From Flavihumibacter fluvii (GTDB taxonomy: Bacteria; Bacteroidota; Bacteroidia; Chitinophagales; Chitinophagaceae), in assembly GCF_018595675.2 (NCBI RefSeq), contig NZ_CP092333.1, positions 3,496,001 through 3,560,000 on the forward strand: a DNA stretch of 64,000 nt, written 5' to 3'. The notes under the pieces were generated by a model. It had not been told where the DNA came from. It saw nothing but the letters and a program-made list of their open reading frames with translations, and searched no databases. A program made the position numbers and the translations under genes. Positions 26,573 to 36,192 of the stretch are shown piece by piece; the first letter of the stretch is position 1, and each line of letters begins with the position of its first letter.

Positions 26573-27562
26573 TTACAGCAGGTTAAGGACAGGTTTATTG
26601 CCAAGGATTTCGTCGATGCGACCCATGATTTCCGGTGTGAGGAGCGGCAGCACATCGAGTGATTTCAGGTTTTCTTCCAACTGGCTGGTCCGGGTTGCAC
26701 CAAGAATGGCAGTTGTTACATTTGGGTTTCTGATGGTCCAGGCAATAGCTAATTCAGCCATTGAAATACCGAGCTCCCGTGACAATACATCCAACTGCTT
26801 CAATTTGGCGATCTTATCTTCCTGCATCCAGCGATCTTTCAGCCATTCGAAGCCTTCGATACCCAGCCGTGAGCCTTCGGGAAATCCACCAAGGTATTTA
26901 CCGGTCAGGAATCCGGCTGCCAACGGACTCCAGATCGTTGTACCCAACCCAACATTCTGGTAGACCGGTAAATAATCGAGCTCTACCTTATTCCTTTCAA
27001 ACATATTGTATTGTGGCTGTTCCATGACCGGTGCAATCAATCCAAACTGGTTTGCTACACGGTGGGCTTCCATTATCTCCGCACCGCTCCACATACTGGT
27101 GCCCCAGTATAATATCTTACCCTGTACTACCAGGTTATGCATTGTCCAGACCACTTCTTCAATGGGAACTGTCGTATCCGGACGATGGCAGAAATACAGG
27201 TCAAGGTAGTCGGCTTTCAAGCGCCCCAAAGCTTCGTGGCAGGCTTCCACAATATGCTTACGGCTTAAGCCCGTCTGGTTAGGCTTATTGTCCTTTCCCC
27301 GCCATCCAAAAAACACCTTGGAAGAAAGGATATAGGAGCTACGGTCCCAATTTTTGTTCTTTAATACCCTGCCCATCATTTTCTCACTTTCTCCCAATGC
27401 ATAGGTTTCAGCATTGTCAAAAAAGTTGATCCCCCGGTCATAGGCCAATCCCATTAATTCATCGGCCATGCTGTCGTCTATTTGTTTATGAAAACTTACC
27501 CAACTTCCAAAACTTAGTACGCTTAACTGCAGGCCGGAACGGCCAAGACGACGATATTCCAT
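26573..27562 (-). CDS. Aldo/keto reductase, Kv-beta/YghZ-like
   Basis: A 329-residue NADPH-dependent aldo/keto reductase with TIM-barrel fold. The N-terminus MEYRRLGRSGLQLSVLSFGSW is typical. The catalytic aspartate and tyrosine are in NFFDNAETYALGESE near residues 46-60, the lysine in ILSSKVF, and the histidine in YFCHRPD. MEQPQYNMFERN and TIWSPLAAGFLTGKYLGG are cofactor-side blocks shared with voltage-gated potassium channel beta subunits and YghZ, which reduce methylglyoxal and related aldehydes. It lies 12 bases behind lptC on the same strand. The two have no obvious shared function. Confidence 0.9.
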   Translation of the reverse strand: MEYRRLGRSGLQLSVLSFGSWVSFHKQIDDSMADELMGLAYDRGINFFDNAETYALGESEKMMGRVLKNKNWDRSSYILSSKVFFGWRGKDNKPNQTGLSRKHIVEACHEALGRLKADYLDLYFCHRPDTTVPIEEVVWTMHNLVVQGKILYWGTSMWSGAEIMEAHRVANQFGLIAPVMEQPQYNMFERNKVELDYLPVYQNVGLGTTIWSPLAAGFLTGKYLGGFPEGSRLGIEGFEWLKDRWMQEDKIAKLKQLDVLSRELGISMAELAIAWTIRNPNVTTAILGATRTSQLEENLKSLDVLPLLTPEIMGRIDEILGNKPVLNLL

Positions 27563-27574
27563 ATTTTTTTATTG

Positions 27575-28231
27575 TTATTGTTGTTTGATCGAATCGCGTT
27601 TTGCAGTGGAATCTACTGCAGTGGAATCTCGCGGCGCTACTGCCCCGAATCCGCCCCGGGGGACTAACACTTCACCGGTAACCTGTTTAATGACCCACCA
27701 ATTAAAGGACTGATCTGCCTCAAGGCCATTTCCGAAAATCACTTTGTCGGGCTGGTGGATCTGTACCGGCTTGTCTGTATAAAACTTTTGTGAGTCCTGA
27801 TCCCACCACAGCTCTTCACTTCGCAGGGTGTCTTTCTTACTGTTGAACACTGTTACACTATCGCGCAAAAACACTTTCTGTTCGGTTTCCCTGTATCGGC
27901 CATACTTGGCATTTAACTGGCTTTCAACAACCAGGCTATCATTAAAAAAATCAACATGCAATGTTTTAGGGAATTCAATATATGGTGAATCCGTCTGGTA
28001 CCGGTTCATAACGGGTGCGGTTAAACGCGCCCGCATTTTTCCGCCCTGGCTTAGGTAGCTCTCAATAGATTTGGCTTCCTCCACTGCAATCCTTTTCGGA
28101 GACAATGCCTGAAGTTCTTCCTTACTGTTTTCGCATGCTGTGAAAAAAAGGCAGCACAATAATAGTGCTGCAGGTAATGAGATAACGGGACTGGTATAAT
28201 GAACGCCCTTAATCATATTTACGTTTAACAA
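27575..28231 (-). CDS. lptC: LPS export protein LptC
   Basis: A 218-residue lipoprotein-like LptC of the Bacteroidota type. After a hydrophobic stretch the segment LFFTACENSKEE carries a lipobox-like TAC. The beta-jellyroll domain follows in VEEAKSIESYLSQGGKMRARL and YGRYRETEQKVFLRDSVTVFNSK, matching the OstA/LptC fold that hands lipopolysaccharide to LptA. The C-terminal 30 residues are rich in serine, threonine and lysine and are probably disordered. The start at 28231 overlaps the preceding gene by 23 bases; an ATG at 28216 is a plausible alternative. It sits in a run with coaX and an outer-membrane protein, while the ATPase partner ends at 208. Confidence 0.82.
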   Translation of the reverse strand: MLNVNMIKGVHYTSPVISLPAALLLCCLFFTACENSKEELQALSPKRIAVEEAKSIESYLSQGGKMRARLTAPVMNRYQTDSPYIEFPKTLHVDFFNDSLVVESQLNAKYGRYRETEQKVFLRDSVTVFNSKKDTLRSEELWWDQDSQKFYTDKPVQIHQPDKVIFGNGLEADQSFNWWVIKQVTGEVLVPRGGFGAVAPRDSTAVDSTAKRDSIKQQ

Positions 28232-29570
28232 ACCAGAGATCGCTCAGGGTCATGCCGAAAGATAACCGAAACAAATTCTCTTTCATGGCCGTATTTGGAT
28301 CGCCCCTGCGACCAAATTCAAATCCGAGGTTGATATTGGAATACTGGTTGCTAAAACGGGCTGGCCGAATTGGAAATCCAAAGCCAACAGAGACTGCATA
28401 TTGCTTCAATTCCTCATTTTGGTACTGGATATAATCCGGACCATAATTGAATCCGAACCTATAGGTCACCCTACCCCAGTAATTGGTACCAAATGCATTG
28501 GGGATAACCTGACCGCCCACCTTTACCTTCCAGTTGGTGCCAACGCTATCCTTGTGCCCGTAAATGGCAAAGTCATCCCAATTAGTGGTCGTATAATCAA
28601 CACCGATCAGCCATTTATCCTCCTTTTCGAAGGAAAAGCCAAAACCAAAAGATCCGGGAAATGTAACTTTTCCCGACACATTTTCCTCAGAATAGACACT
28701 GTCTTTTGTCAGGAAGCCGCCTGCCGAGCTGTAATTAAAGGTTTCCCTGATCAGGTTTGCCTTCGCACCGTAATCCTTTTTGAAGGATGCCGTTGCTCCC
28801 AACACCAGCCTGGTGGATGATCCGACTTTTGTTGCGAATTGTGCCCCGGTTTGCAGGAACATCCCGCCAAAATTTATCTTGGACTGGTAATTTCCATTGT
28901 AATAGGTCACTGAATCATTTATAAAGGACTTCCTGGTACTATTGTCTTTGGTGCCGAAATAATAGCCAATATTGGCGCCTAATGTTAATTTACCGATGGC
29001 TTTTCCAACCCCGGCATAAGCCTGGTAGGAACCGCCTTCGCCATTGTAAGTGGTTACTGTTGAATCGATGGAATTTCCCGTAATCGGGTTGATTTCCCTG
29101 GCGAATGAAAGGATCTGGTAATTGATCCGGGAAACTGGCCGGAGGCCAAGTACCATGGCCAGGTTACGTTTCCTGCTTAAAGGGATACCCAATTGTATAT
29201 ACGAAATATTAGCATAGGTCGCTTTGTACTTTTCACTTACACCCTTTTCCGTAAGTACCTGATTTTCAAGCACAAATCCAAGATCAAAGGAGGTGATTTT
29301 CAACCTTGCATAAGAGGCCGGGTTCAGGAAGTTCACCGTTTGGGCATGCGGGTAAATCTGCTTGAAATCATAACGGGGGTCATAATCCACATATCCTATT
29401 CCGATTCCACCCATTCCCCTTGTAGCGACTGGTGTACTGGCCATCTCATTACCCCAACCATACCTGGAATAAGGAGAATTCTCCTGCGCATTGGCCACTA
29501 TTCCACTAAACAGCAGTATGGTTAAAAATAATCGGGCTACGGGTCTTTTAATTACACTCACTAATCGCAT
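28209..29570 (-). CDS. Outer-membrane beta-barrel protein (PorV/FadL-like)
   Basis: A 453-residue protein with a signal peptide ending at VANAQ (about residue 29), followed by ENSPYSRYGWGNE. That opening occurs in a conserved Bacteroidota family found between coaX and lptC. The remainder alternates hydrophobic and polar residues as expected for a transmembrane barrel, with repeats of glycine-aromatic turns (LGANIGYYFGTKDNS, FGFGFSFEKEDKWLIGVDY). The C-terminal LWFVKRKYD is short after the last strand. PorV- and FadL-type proteins move hydrophobic compounds or assist secretion; which applies here is unknown. The gene overlaps coaX by 23 bases upstream and lptC by 23 downstream, implying one transcript. 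Confidence 0.75.
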   Translation of the reverse strand: MRLVSVIKRPVARLFLTILLFSGIVANAQENSPYSRYGWGNEMASTPVATRGMGGIGIGYVDYDPRYDFKQIYPHAQTVNFLNPASYARLKITSFDLGFVLENQVLTEKGVSEKYKATYANISYIQLGIPLSRKRNLAMVLGLRPVSRINYQILSFAREINPITGNSIDSTVTTYNGEGGSYQAYAGVGKAIGKLTLGANIGYYFGTKDNSTRKSFINDSVTYYNGNYQSKINFGGMFLQTGAQFATKVGSSTRLVLGATASFKKDYGAKANLIRETFNYSSAGGFLTKDSVYSEENVSGKVTFPGSFGFGFSFEKEDKWLIGVDYTTTNWDDFAIYGHKDSVGTNWKVKVGGQVIPNAFGTNYWGRVTYRFGFNYGPDYIQYQNEELKQYAVSVGFGFPIRPARFSNQYSNINLGFEFGRRGDPNTAMKENLFRLSFGMTLSDLWFVKRKYD

Positions 29571-30273
29571 ACAGTCCTTTAAATATTAAATTCTGGTCGG
29601 CAAATATCCTGTTTTTTAAGTGCGGCACAAAATAGCTCGAATTACCCCCGGTTAAGAGCACGTTAAAGTTCCCGTACCTGGCGGCATAAGCATCTATAAA
29701 TCCATCAATTTCCTTAGCCATGCCCAAAATCACACCGCTGGTGATGTTGGTTACTGTATCATATCCTACCAACGGAAAATTCCAGTCTTCCTTCACCAGT
29801 GGTAATTTGGCAGTATACTCCTCCAGGCTCCGAAACCGCATTTCCATACCCGGGGAAATACCGCCACCCAGGAATTCATGGTTACGGTTCACGAAATTAT
29901 ACGTGATGCAGGTACCCAGCGCAATGGCCAGGTTGTTCCGCTGCGGAAAAAGGTTGACTGCCGCAGCAACCAGTGCAAGCCGGTCGGCACCGATGGTCGA
30001 TGGCTTTCCTACCGGTGTCGTAAATGGCAAATTTGTTTTGTACGATAATACATGCAACCGGGATGCAGCCGCCAATACCTGTTCAACTTCAGGTTCATGG
30101 TCAATTACAGAAGACAGGATGGTTTTATCGGGACGATGCCTTTCAAGCACTTTACCCAACTCCCCTGCTGTAGTATTTTCCAACAGGATGACCTCCTGTA
30201 GATCAGCACCATTAAAGACAGCATATTTCTGCCGGGTATTCCCGAAATCAAAGCAGAGCGTAGTTTGAGCCAT
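29548..30273 (-). CDS. coaX: Type III pantothenate kinase
   Basis: A 241-residue kinase that phosphorylates pantothenate, the first step of coenzyme A synthesis. The ATP-binding motif near the start is LCFDFGNTRQKYAVF (residues 6-20). GADRLALVAAA near residue 100 and GGGISPGMEMRFRSL near residue 137 are the conserved substrate blocks, and the C-terminal phosphate loop is LLTGGNSSYF. Length is slightly shorter than the usual 250-260. No type I or II kinase is seen in the window. It is placed 4 bases after the LON-domain gene and before the outer-membrane protein on the same strand. Confidence 0.92.
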   Translation of the reverse strand: MAQTTLCFDFGNTRQKYAVFNGADLQEVILLENTTAGELGKVLERHRPDKTILSSVIDHEPEVEQVLAAASRLHVLSYKTNLPFTTPVGKPSTIGADRLALVAAAVNLFPQRNNLAIALGTCITYNFVNRNHEFLGGGISPGMEMRFRSLEEYTAKLPLVKEDWNFPLVGYDTVTNITSGVILGMAKEIDGFIDAYAARYGNFNVLLTGGNSSYFVPHLKNRIFADQNLIFKGLYAISECN

Positions 30274-30277
30274 TCAG

Positions 30278-30922
30278 TTAAACATCTAAATCGAGCGAAG
30301 ATAGGTTTTTAAAGTGCCCGTTGAGCTTCACTTTTTCCTTTAGCTGTTCCATTTCTGCAATTACCGGAAGCACTTTGACCAGGTGCCGCTTCAGGAACTC
30401 CTGCCTTTGCACCTCCTGCCAGAGCCCTAATAATTCATACTCGTCTTCTACCGACATGCCCGCATGGTGCGCAACATCATAACTGACCAGCTGATCATCC
30501 GGTTTCTTAAACTCTTTTTGGACCTGTAACATCCGGTGTAATTCACGTATTCCATCTAACACCCGCTGCATCAGGTCGCGTTTACCGGCGTCCTGGATAT
30601 TTTCCGGGTAATTGACTATTGCACCGCTGTATAACTTACCTGGTATGGTCTTCACCATTTCCAGGATCCTGAATACCATAACGCCTTCCGTTTTAATATC
30701 CATTTCCCCATTCTCATAGGTCTTGCTGATTTCTGTTACCCGAACCAGCGTACCTAACTCTCCCACTTTTTGCTGAAGCACCGTTGGTATGCCAAACATC
30801 TTTTTTTGTTCAACACATTCATTGATCAACTGCTTATACCTTGGTTCAAATATGTGCAGGTTAAGTGATTCCTGCGGATATACTACAATTCCAAGGGGAA
30901 ATACCGGAATGAAATTTGTCAT
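30278..30922 (-). CDS. LON substrate-binding domain protein
   Basis: A 214-residue protein consisting of the N-terminal (LAN) domain of Lon protease without the ATPase and protease parts. FIPVFPLGIVVYPQESLNLHIFEPRY near the start is the family signature, and GTLVRVTEISKTYENGEMDIKTEGV follows. Such stand-alone proteins are widespread; some help protein turnover, but most have no known role. The C-terminal half is helical. It is cotranscribed with coaX by position, with a 4-base gap. Confidence 0.88.
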   Translation of the reverse strand: MTNFIPVFPLGIVVYPQESLNLHIFEPRYKQLINECVEQKKMFGIPTVLQQKVGELGTLVRVTEISKTYENGEMDIKTEGVMVFRILEMVKTIPGKLYSGAIVNYPENIQDAGKRDLMQRVLDGIRELHRMLQVQKEFKKPDDQLVSYDVAHHAGMSVEDEYELLGLWQEVQRQEFLKRHLVKVLPVIAEMEQLKEKVKLNGHFKNLSSLDLDV

Positions 30923-30943
30923 CGTCTGTGTTTAACAGTTAGT

Positions 30944-31837
30944 TTAAAATTTCCTGAACACCAGGTCCAGCCGCTTTAGCATATTCTTCCAGCCAATGTT
31001 TCCGGGTATAGTAGCTTCGGGTAACAATCCTGTATAAGGTTCGCCCCTTCTCAAATAATATTCTGATGCGGTACTGCTTGTAAACCCCCATTTGGCAATG
31101 AATTGAAAATAACCCCTGTTCCTGACCACCCGCTTTGTGGTGATGGATCCGAAATGATACGCACGGCTTTTTGCAATACCCTTGAAGAGCCGGATTCCTG
31201 CATGCCATAACTTCATGGAAAAGTCGGGGTCCGAATACATTCCCGGCGAAAACTCTATGCTATACCCGCCTACCAGGTCCCAGGTATCCACATGCACAAT
31301 ATTTGGCGGCCAGGTTGCACCGGTCCAGTCCGCCATTTCCAGCCGGGCAAAATTTTCCAGTAATTCCTCTTCTTTAAAGCTGTCAATATTCCTGCCATAA
31401 TCGCCCTTTATTGAACAATTACTTTGCGGCACTGGTTCAATGGATGTTGCAGATAAAAAGAACCGGTGATGGCCAATTTCCTTAATCTCCCGGAACAATT
31501 CTGTATCCCAACCCGGACAAACATACATATCATCATTCAGGTAAATGATGTAGGCTGTTGATACCAGTCCCCTTGCCGCATTCAAAGCATAGCAAACCCC
31601 GATGTTTTCTGCACTGTGTGTATAGGAGATATCCGGTTGCGATTTCAACCAGTCCAGTGTTCCGTCATTTCCTTCATTAACATGCACGATGACCTGGTGT
31701 TTTAATCCAGAGTTCTTCCGGATAGAATGGATGCACAGTTGTAAGAAAGGAAGATTATTCCATGTCGGGATCAATATACTGGAGATGGCTTCCGGCGAAT
31801 GTTCCCTTCTTATCTTTGTGATATCCCCCAATGGCAT
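30944..31837 (-). CDS. Family 2 glycosyltransferase
   Basis: A 297-residue GT-A fold enzyme. SSILIPTWNNLPFLQLCIHSI near residues 19-39 is the nucleotide-binding start, and YLNDDMYVCPGWD near residue 99 carries the DxD-like metal motif. The region DYGRNIDSF to PGMYSDPDFSMKLWHAGIR provides the acceptor side. No membrane segments are present. It is divergent from another family 2 glycosyltransferase at 31880, with only 42 bases between starts. The two may take part in one envelope glycan, but no polymerase or flippase is nearby. An alternative would be a protein glycosyltransferase. Confidence 0.85.
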   Translation of the reverse strand: MPLGDITKIRREHSPEAISSILIPTWNNLPFLQLCIHSIRKNSGLKHQVIVHVNEGNDGTLDWLKSQPDISYTHSAENIGVCYALNAARGLVSTAYIIYLNDDMYVCPGWDTELFREIKEIGHHRFFLSATSIEPVPQSNCSIKGDYGRNIDSFKEEELLENFARLEMADWTGATWPPNIVHVDTWDLVGGYSIEFSPGMYSDPDFSMKLWHAGIRLFKGIAKSRAYHFGSITTKRVVRNRGYFQFIAKWGFTSSTASEYYLRRGEPYTGLLPEATIPGNIGWKNMLKRLDLVFRKF

Positions 31838-31879
31838 AACCTGAATTTAGGATTGAATATTGGGCAATGTTAAGAAGAA

Positions 31880-32809
31880 ATGACCAATCAACTTCCCCTT
31901 ATCTCTGTGGTAATGGCAACCTATAATGGAGAACGCTTCCTCGCTGAACAAATTGACAGCATTCTCCGGCAAACCTATCCCACTATTGAAATTATTGCTA
32001 TTGATGATGGCTCCACTGATGGTACATTGACCATGCTGCAGGAATACGCCAGCCGTTTTCCGCAATTAACTGTAGTAAGGAACGAACGCAATCTTGGTTA
32101 TGTCCGGAATTTTGAAAAAGGTATGCTGCTTGCGCACGGAGACCTGATTGCCTTAAGCGACCAGGATGATATATGGTTGCCGGAAAAACTGTCCACACTT
32201 TATGAGCACCTTGGCAACCATGAGATCATTTACAGTAATTCCGAATTGGTTGATGAATCTGGATTGTCTTTGCATCGTAAAATGTCTGATATCCGGAACC
32301 AAATCAGTTATGATGATTGCCTGATGTATACTGTAGGCGCCTGGGCACCCGGCCATGCCATGTTATTCAGGTCCAGCCTGGTGCAGAGATGCCTTCCATT
32401 TCCCACCATTGTTACGCATGATTTCTGGCTGGGATTTGTTGCTGCCTGCAAGGGCGCTATAAAATACCTGGATATACCCCTTGTAAAATACCGGCAGCAC
32501 AATGCCAATGCCATCGGGGCAAATACACAGGCAAAAAGAGCCGGCTCCACTAAAACAGGCAAGGCAGAAAAACAACAAATACTCCGGCAAAGAATGCAAC
32601 TTCTTTATGAAAAATGTCCTGCAGAAAATATACAGCAGAAAAAAGTATTGCACGATCTTCACTTAAGTTACCAGGACCATTCGTTCAAAAACAACTGGTC
32701 GCGCATGTCCATATTCTTACAGTATCGAAAAAAAATGCTCGCCTATAAAAAAAAATCAGACTTTATGCAAGTGCTTTTTTGCCTGAAGACGTTTTTTAAA
32801 ATCGTTTAA
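31880..32809 (+). CDS. Family 2 glycosyltransferase
   Basis: A 309-residue GT-A fold enzyme with ISVVMATYNGERFLAEQIDSIL near residues 8-29 and IDDGSTDGT near 41-49. The metal motif region is LIALSDQDDIWLPEKL near residues 90-105. The middle TVGAWAPGHAMLFRSS and HDFWLGFVAACKG complete a layout typical of rhamnosyl- or glucosyltransferases of O-antigen and exopolysaccharide loci. The C-terminal 80 residues are rich in lysine and glutamine and may associate with the membrane surface. It is followed 9 bases later by meaB. Donor and acceptor are unknown. Confidence 0.87.
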   Translation: MTNQLPLISVVMATYNGERFLAEQIDSILRQTYPTIEIIAIDDGSTDGTLTMLQEYASRFPQLTVVRNERNLGYVRNFEKGMLLAHGDLIALSDQDDIWLPEKLSTLYEHLGNHEIIYSNSELVDESGLSLHRKMSDIRNQISYDDCLMYTVGAWAPGHAMLFRSSLVQRCLPFPTIVTHDFWLGFVAACKGAIKYLDIPLVKYRQHNANAIGANTQAKRAGSTKTGKAEKQQILRQRMQLLYEKCPAENIQQKKVLHDLHLSYQDHSFKNNWSRMSIFLQYRKKMLAYKKKSDFMQVLFCLKTFFKIV

Positions 32810-32818
32810 CCGGATACC

Positions 32819-33721
32819 ATGTGGGACCAAATGCTCAAAGAAATTTTGAAGGGTGATTTTAAAACCATTGCCAGGGCAATTTCATTAATCGAAAATGAAG
32901 TGCCTGGCTTTGAAGAGCTGATGGTTTCGCTGCCACATTTCAATACGCCTATCATTGGCATAACGGGCCCCCCGGGTGCCGGAAAGAGCACCCTCGTTGA
33001 TGCGCTGATCGGCGCCATGGTCAGCAAGGAAAAAAACGTTGCTGTGCTTTGTATCGACCCGTCATCCCCTTTTAATATGGGTGCCATTTTAGGCGACCGT
33101 ATACGGATGAGTAACTGGTATAACAATCCGGCTGTTTTCATCAGGTCCCTGGCTACACGCGGATCCCTGGGCGGACTTCATCCACACATCATTGAAATTT
33201 CTGAAATACTGAAAGTGGCCCCGTTCGATTATATCATTGTAGAAACAGTGGGTGTAGGCCAGAGTGAAATTGAAATTGTTGGACTTGCAGATGTTACCAC
33301 TGTTGTGTTGGTGCCTGAAGCTGGTGATGAAATCCAGACCATGAAGGCCGGGCTCATGGAAATCGCCGATATTTTTGTGGTGAACAAATGTGATCGCCCG
33401 GATGCAGACCAGTTTGTGCACAACCTGCGTTCGATGCTTGCACCAACCTTTAGCAGGCATTCTGAAATGGTACCCATCATTAAAACCATTGCCTCAAAGC
33501 AGGAGGGAATCCTGGAATTAATGTCGGCTATTGAAGCCGTGTTGCGGCACCATGAAAGCACTGATAAAAAATCCTGGCTGATCGCTGAACGTGCTTATTA
33601 CCTGATTGAACGCAACCGGATGAAAGATGTCAATAAACAACGGTTGAAGGAAGCTATTGAGGAATTACAGGATAAAAATGCATTCAACCTGTACCGCTTC
33701 ATCCAGCAATTCCGGCATTAA
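32819..33721 (+). CDS. meaB: Methylmalonyl-CoA mutase-associated GTPase MeaB
   Basis: A 300-residue G3E-family GTPase that loads and protects the cobalamin cofactor of methylmalonyl-CoA mutase. Walker A is GITGPPGAGKSTLVDAL near residues 46-62, the switch region holds DPSSPFNMGAILGDRIRM, ETVGVGQSE is the Walker B side, and NKCDRPDAD near residue 189 is the base-specificity motif. Length is slightly shorter than MeaB of other bacteria (about 330). No mutase gene is in the window. The stop overlaps the converging metalloprotease stop by 4 bases. Confidence 0.92.
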   Translation: MWDQMLKEILKGDFKTIARAISLIENEVPGFEELMVSLPHFNTPIIGITGPPGAGKSTLVDALIGAMVSKEKNVAVLCIDPSSPFNMGAILGDRIRMSNWYNNPAVFIRSLATRGSLGGLHPHIIEISEILKVAPFDYIIVETVGVGQSEIEIVGLADVTTVVLVPEAGDEIQTMKAGLMEIADIFVVNKCDRPDADQFVHNLRSMLAPTFSRHSEMVPIIKTIASKQEGILELMSAIEAVLRHHESTDKKSWLIAERAYYLIERNRMKDVNKQRLKEAIEELQDKNAFNLYRFIQQFRH

Positions 33722-36129
33722 TTTAGATCACACCCGATTGGCGCACCGGGCGGAATCACAGCATGCAGGGTTGGTTTTGCTTTTTCCGGCTCTTTCATGC
33801 GTAATAAAGCCAGGGTATAATGCCCTTTCAATCCACTATCGGTGGTGGACTTTACCATTAGCGAAATATATTTTTTCAGCTCTTCCAATGACTGTACCAC
33901 TGCACTTCTTGCCGCCATATTCATTTGCTCATTCACTGATCCGGACAGTAAATAAGTCAGGAGCAATTGTTCATTCTGTTGCTGGATCAGCCCTTGCATA
34001 CCCGGCCTTCTTTTTGCCTTAAAGGTCTGGGTAACCAGTTTTTCTATCATGGCAGATACACTTAGTCCGCCATGCACCGCCTGTTCCTCCATCCTGCTCA
34101 GCCGTTCGGTATTGAACAAAAATGACAGCGGAAGATCGGCTGCTGTTTCTGCCGGCGACAAAGCATCAAAGACCAGGCCGGTCCTTTTCCGGAATAATTC
34201 CCGGGAAATATCATACCCTGCCGGCCGGGGCGGGATTTTATCCAGCAATTGCTGCGGTAATTCCAATACTGCGGGATCAATGCATTGAATGATCGCATCC
34301 AATGCTTTCAATTGCGTTTCCTTTGATACCATGCGGGTGATCACCTGTCCATCACCTTTTGTTGCATAGGTGTAATACAATCCGCCGACCAGTTTCGTAG
34401 CCGCTTCCAACTGGTAACGGTGGTAGAGGTAAACAGGCACTAATACATCTTCCAGCATGGCCATTGGCGTGCCTGACCGGATATTGTTCCCGCCAAAACC
34501 AGCCAGTGCCTTTGCACGCACTTTCATAACCTGTTGCAATTCAGAAATGGCATCCGGACCATTATCCCACAAATGCGCCTGCGGATGTGCCCCGCCGGCG
34601 GCACGGGCATCACGGTCACTGATAAACTGAAGCCCGGCGGCAGCGGAGCTTGTCAATAATTTATTCAAAGCCTGTTTTTGGTCAGTGCCTGCAGGGAAGT
34701 CCTGGTACCCCCAGGTAACAGCCATCTTATCCCATTCACCAATTTTATCGTCGTAGGCCTTCATTAGGTCAATATTTCCTGCGGCATTTAGGTTCACCAT
34801 GGGATGCGGATAATCCATAACACTTGCGCGATCACTCACACTCGATGCATAATTGTGCATCAAACCAAGGGTATGCCCAACTTCATGCGCAGCCAGTTGC
34901 CGCAACCTTGCCAATGCCATTGCCAACATCTTGTCATCAGCCGGTACACCATTTTCAAAAGGGGCCAGTAAACCCTGGGCAATCAGGTAATCCTGGCGTA
35001 CCCGCAGGGATCCAAGGGTAACATTGCCTTTGATGATCTCCCCGGTTCGCGGATCCGTTACCGTTGCTCCATAACTCCAGCCACGCGTACTGCGATGGAC
35101 CCAGTTGATCATATTATAACGGATATCCATAGGGTCTGCACTGTCTGGCAGGATCTCTACCCTGAAGGCATTCTTATAACCCGCTGCAGTAAATGCCTGG
35201 TTCCACCACCTTGCACCATCCAGCAAAGCACTGCGAATGGGTTCAGGCGTGCCGTTATCGAGGTAATAGATGATCGGTTTTACCGGCTCGCTTAAGGCAG
35301 CCTGGGGCTCTTTCTTTTGGAGACGGTGCCTGCAGATCAGCATTTTCTCAATAGGCTCTGAAACCGGTGTACTGTAGTCAAAAAATGAAATACCAAAATA
35401 ACCGGCACGGGGATCAAAGGCCCTTGGCTGGTATTGGTTATCGGGTAGCTGCACAAATGAATGGTGCATCCGGAGCGTGATGGCATCCTGTGAAGGTGTA
35501 ACCGACTGCACATAATTTCCCACGTCACCATCCGTATTAACCAGGGTAATGGTCGCTTCCAATTCTGTATTTAAAGGAAAGTTATTAATGCCTGCGGGGT
35601 ACAAAGCGGACCTTGTTTTATCCAGGGTGAAATTGCCTTGTTTCATTAATTTAATCCTTTGTGCGGCTTTCATGGCATCGCGCAACAAAAAATCGGTGGC
35701 ATCAACCAGTACCCGGGCGTCTGTGGCGGCTTCAAGGGTGAACCCCCATAAAACGGAACTGGCAAAAGATTGCTCAACCGCCCTTTTCTCAGCAGGGTCG
35801 CTACTGCTGGCCCTGAATGCATAATTGGGTTGCATCATCAGCAATTTGCGGCCGTTACGCACAAACCGGACAACCTGTTCACTGCCCAATAAGCCGCGGT
35901 CTAACCCGATATCATTTGATCCCAATCCGGCAGGCAATGAAATCACATAGAGCAGCTCCTGGTCTAACTTGTTGATTTCCAGCCATACTTTACCCTGCTG
36001 GTCATCGCGGTACAGGGGAAAAAAGCCCTCTGAACGGGTAAGTCCCTTTACCTTCTCTTCAATGGAAGGAAGAGATTGGGCCGATGTACATAATGGGAAA
36101 AAAAGGAGCATCCACGTGAGCAGGCGCAT
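33718..36129 (-). CDS. Zinc-dependent metalloprotease (DUF4953/DUF5117 family)
   Basis: An 803-residue secreted protein with a signal peptide (MRLLTWMLLFFPLCTSAQS). An N-terminal beta-rich region (DUF5118/5117 type, residues about 25-230) precedes a metzincin catalytic domain. The zinc motif is HEVGHTLGLMHN near residue 414, with the Met-turn MDYPHP about 20 residues on. The C-terminal part is helical. Members are common in Bacteroidota, usually exported to the periplasm or surface, and their natural substrates are unknown. No type IX secretion C-terminal domain is seen. It stands alone, convergent with meaB. Confidence 0.9.
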   Translation of the reverse strand: MRLLTWMLLFFPLCTSAQSLPSIEEKVKGLTRSEGFFPLYRDDQQGKVWLEINKLDQELLYVISLPAGLGSNDIGLDRGLLGSEQVVRFVRNGRKLLMMQPNYAFRASSSDPAEKRAVEQSFASSVLWGFTLEAATDARVLVDATDFLLRDAMKAAQRIKLMKQGNFTLDKTRSALYPAGINNFPLNTELEATITLVNTDGDVGNYVQSVTPSQDAITLRMHHSFVQLPDNQYQPRAFDPRAGYFGISFFDYSTPVSEPIEKMLICRHRLQKKEPQAALSEPVKPIIYYLDNGTPEPIRSALLDGARWWNQAFTAAGYKNAFRVEILPDSADPMDIRYNMINWVHRSTRGWSYGATVTDPRTGEIIKGNVTLGSLRVRQDYLIAQGLLAPFENGVPADDKMLAMALARLRQLAAHEVGHTLGLMHNYASSVSDRASVMDYPHPMVNLNAAGNIDLMKAYDDKIGEWDKMAVTWGYQDFPAGTDQKQALNKLLTSSAAAGLQFISDRDARAAGGAHPQAHLWDNGPDAISELQQVMKVRAKALAGFGGNNIRSGTPMAMLEDVLVPVYLYHRYQLEAATKLVGGLYYTYATKGDGQVITRMVSKETQLKALDAIIQCIDPAVLELPQQLLDKIPPRPAGYDISRELFRKRTGLVFDALSPAETAADLPLSFLFNTERLSRMEEQAVHGGLSVSAMIEKLVTQTFKAKRRPGMQGLIQQQNEQLLLTYLLSGSVNEQMNMAARSAVVQSLEELKKYISLMVKSTTDSGLKGHYTLALLRMKEPEKAKPTLHAVIPPGAPIGCDLN

Positions 36130-36192
36130 GTGCTAGGGTTTAGGAGTCAATATACTAAACAGCAGGCAATCCCTACTTAGGAATTCATCCAT

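Noticed and set aside
28209-30922. Overlaps of 23 bases between coaX, the outer-membrane protein and lptC as frameshift evidence
   Set aside because: Each protein is intact with family-typical ends. The overlaps come from start choice within a compact operon.
30278-30922. Truncated Lon protease
   Set aside because: The protein ends cleanly after the LAN domain and a helical tail, matching known stand-alone LON-domain proteins. There is no remnant of the ATPase downstream.
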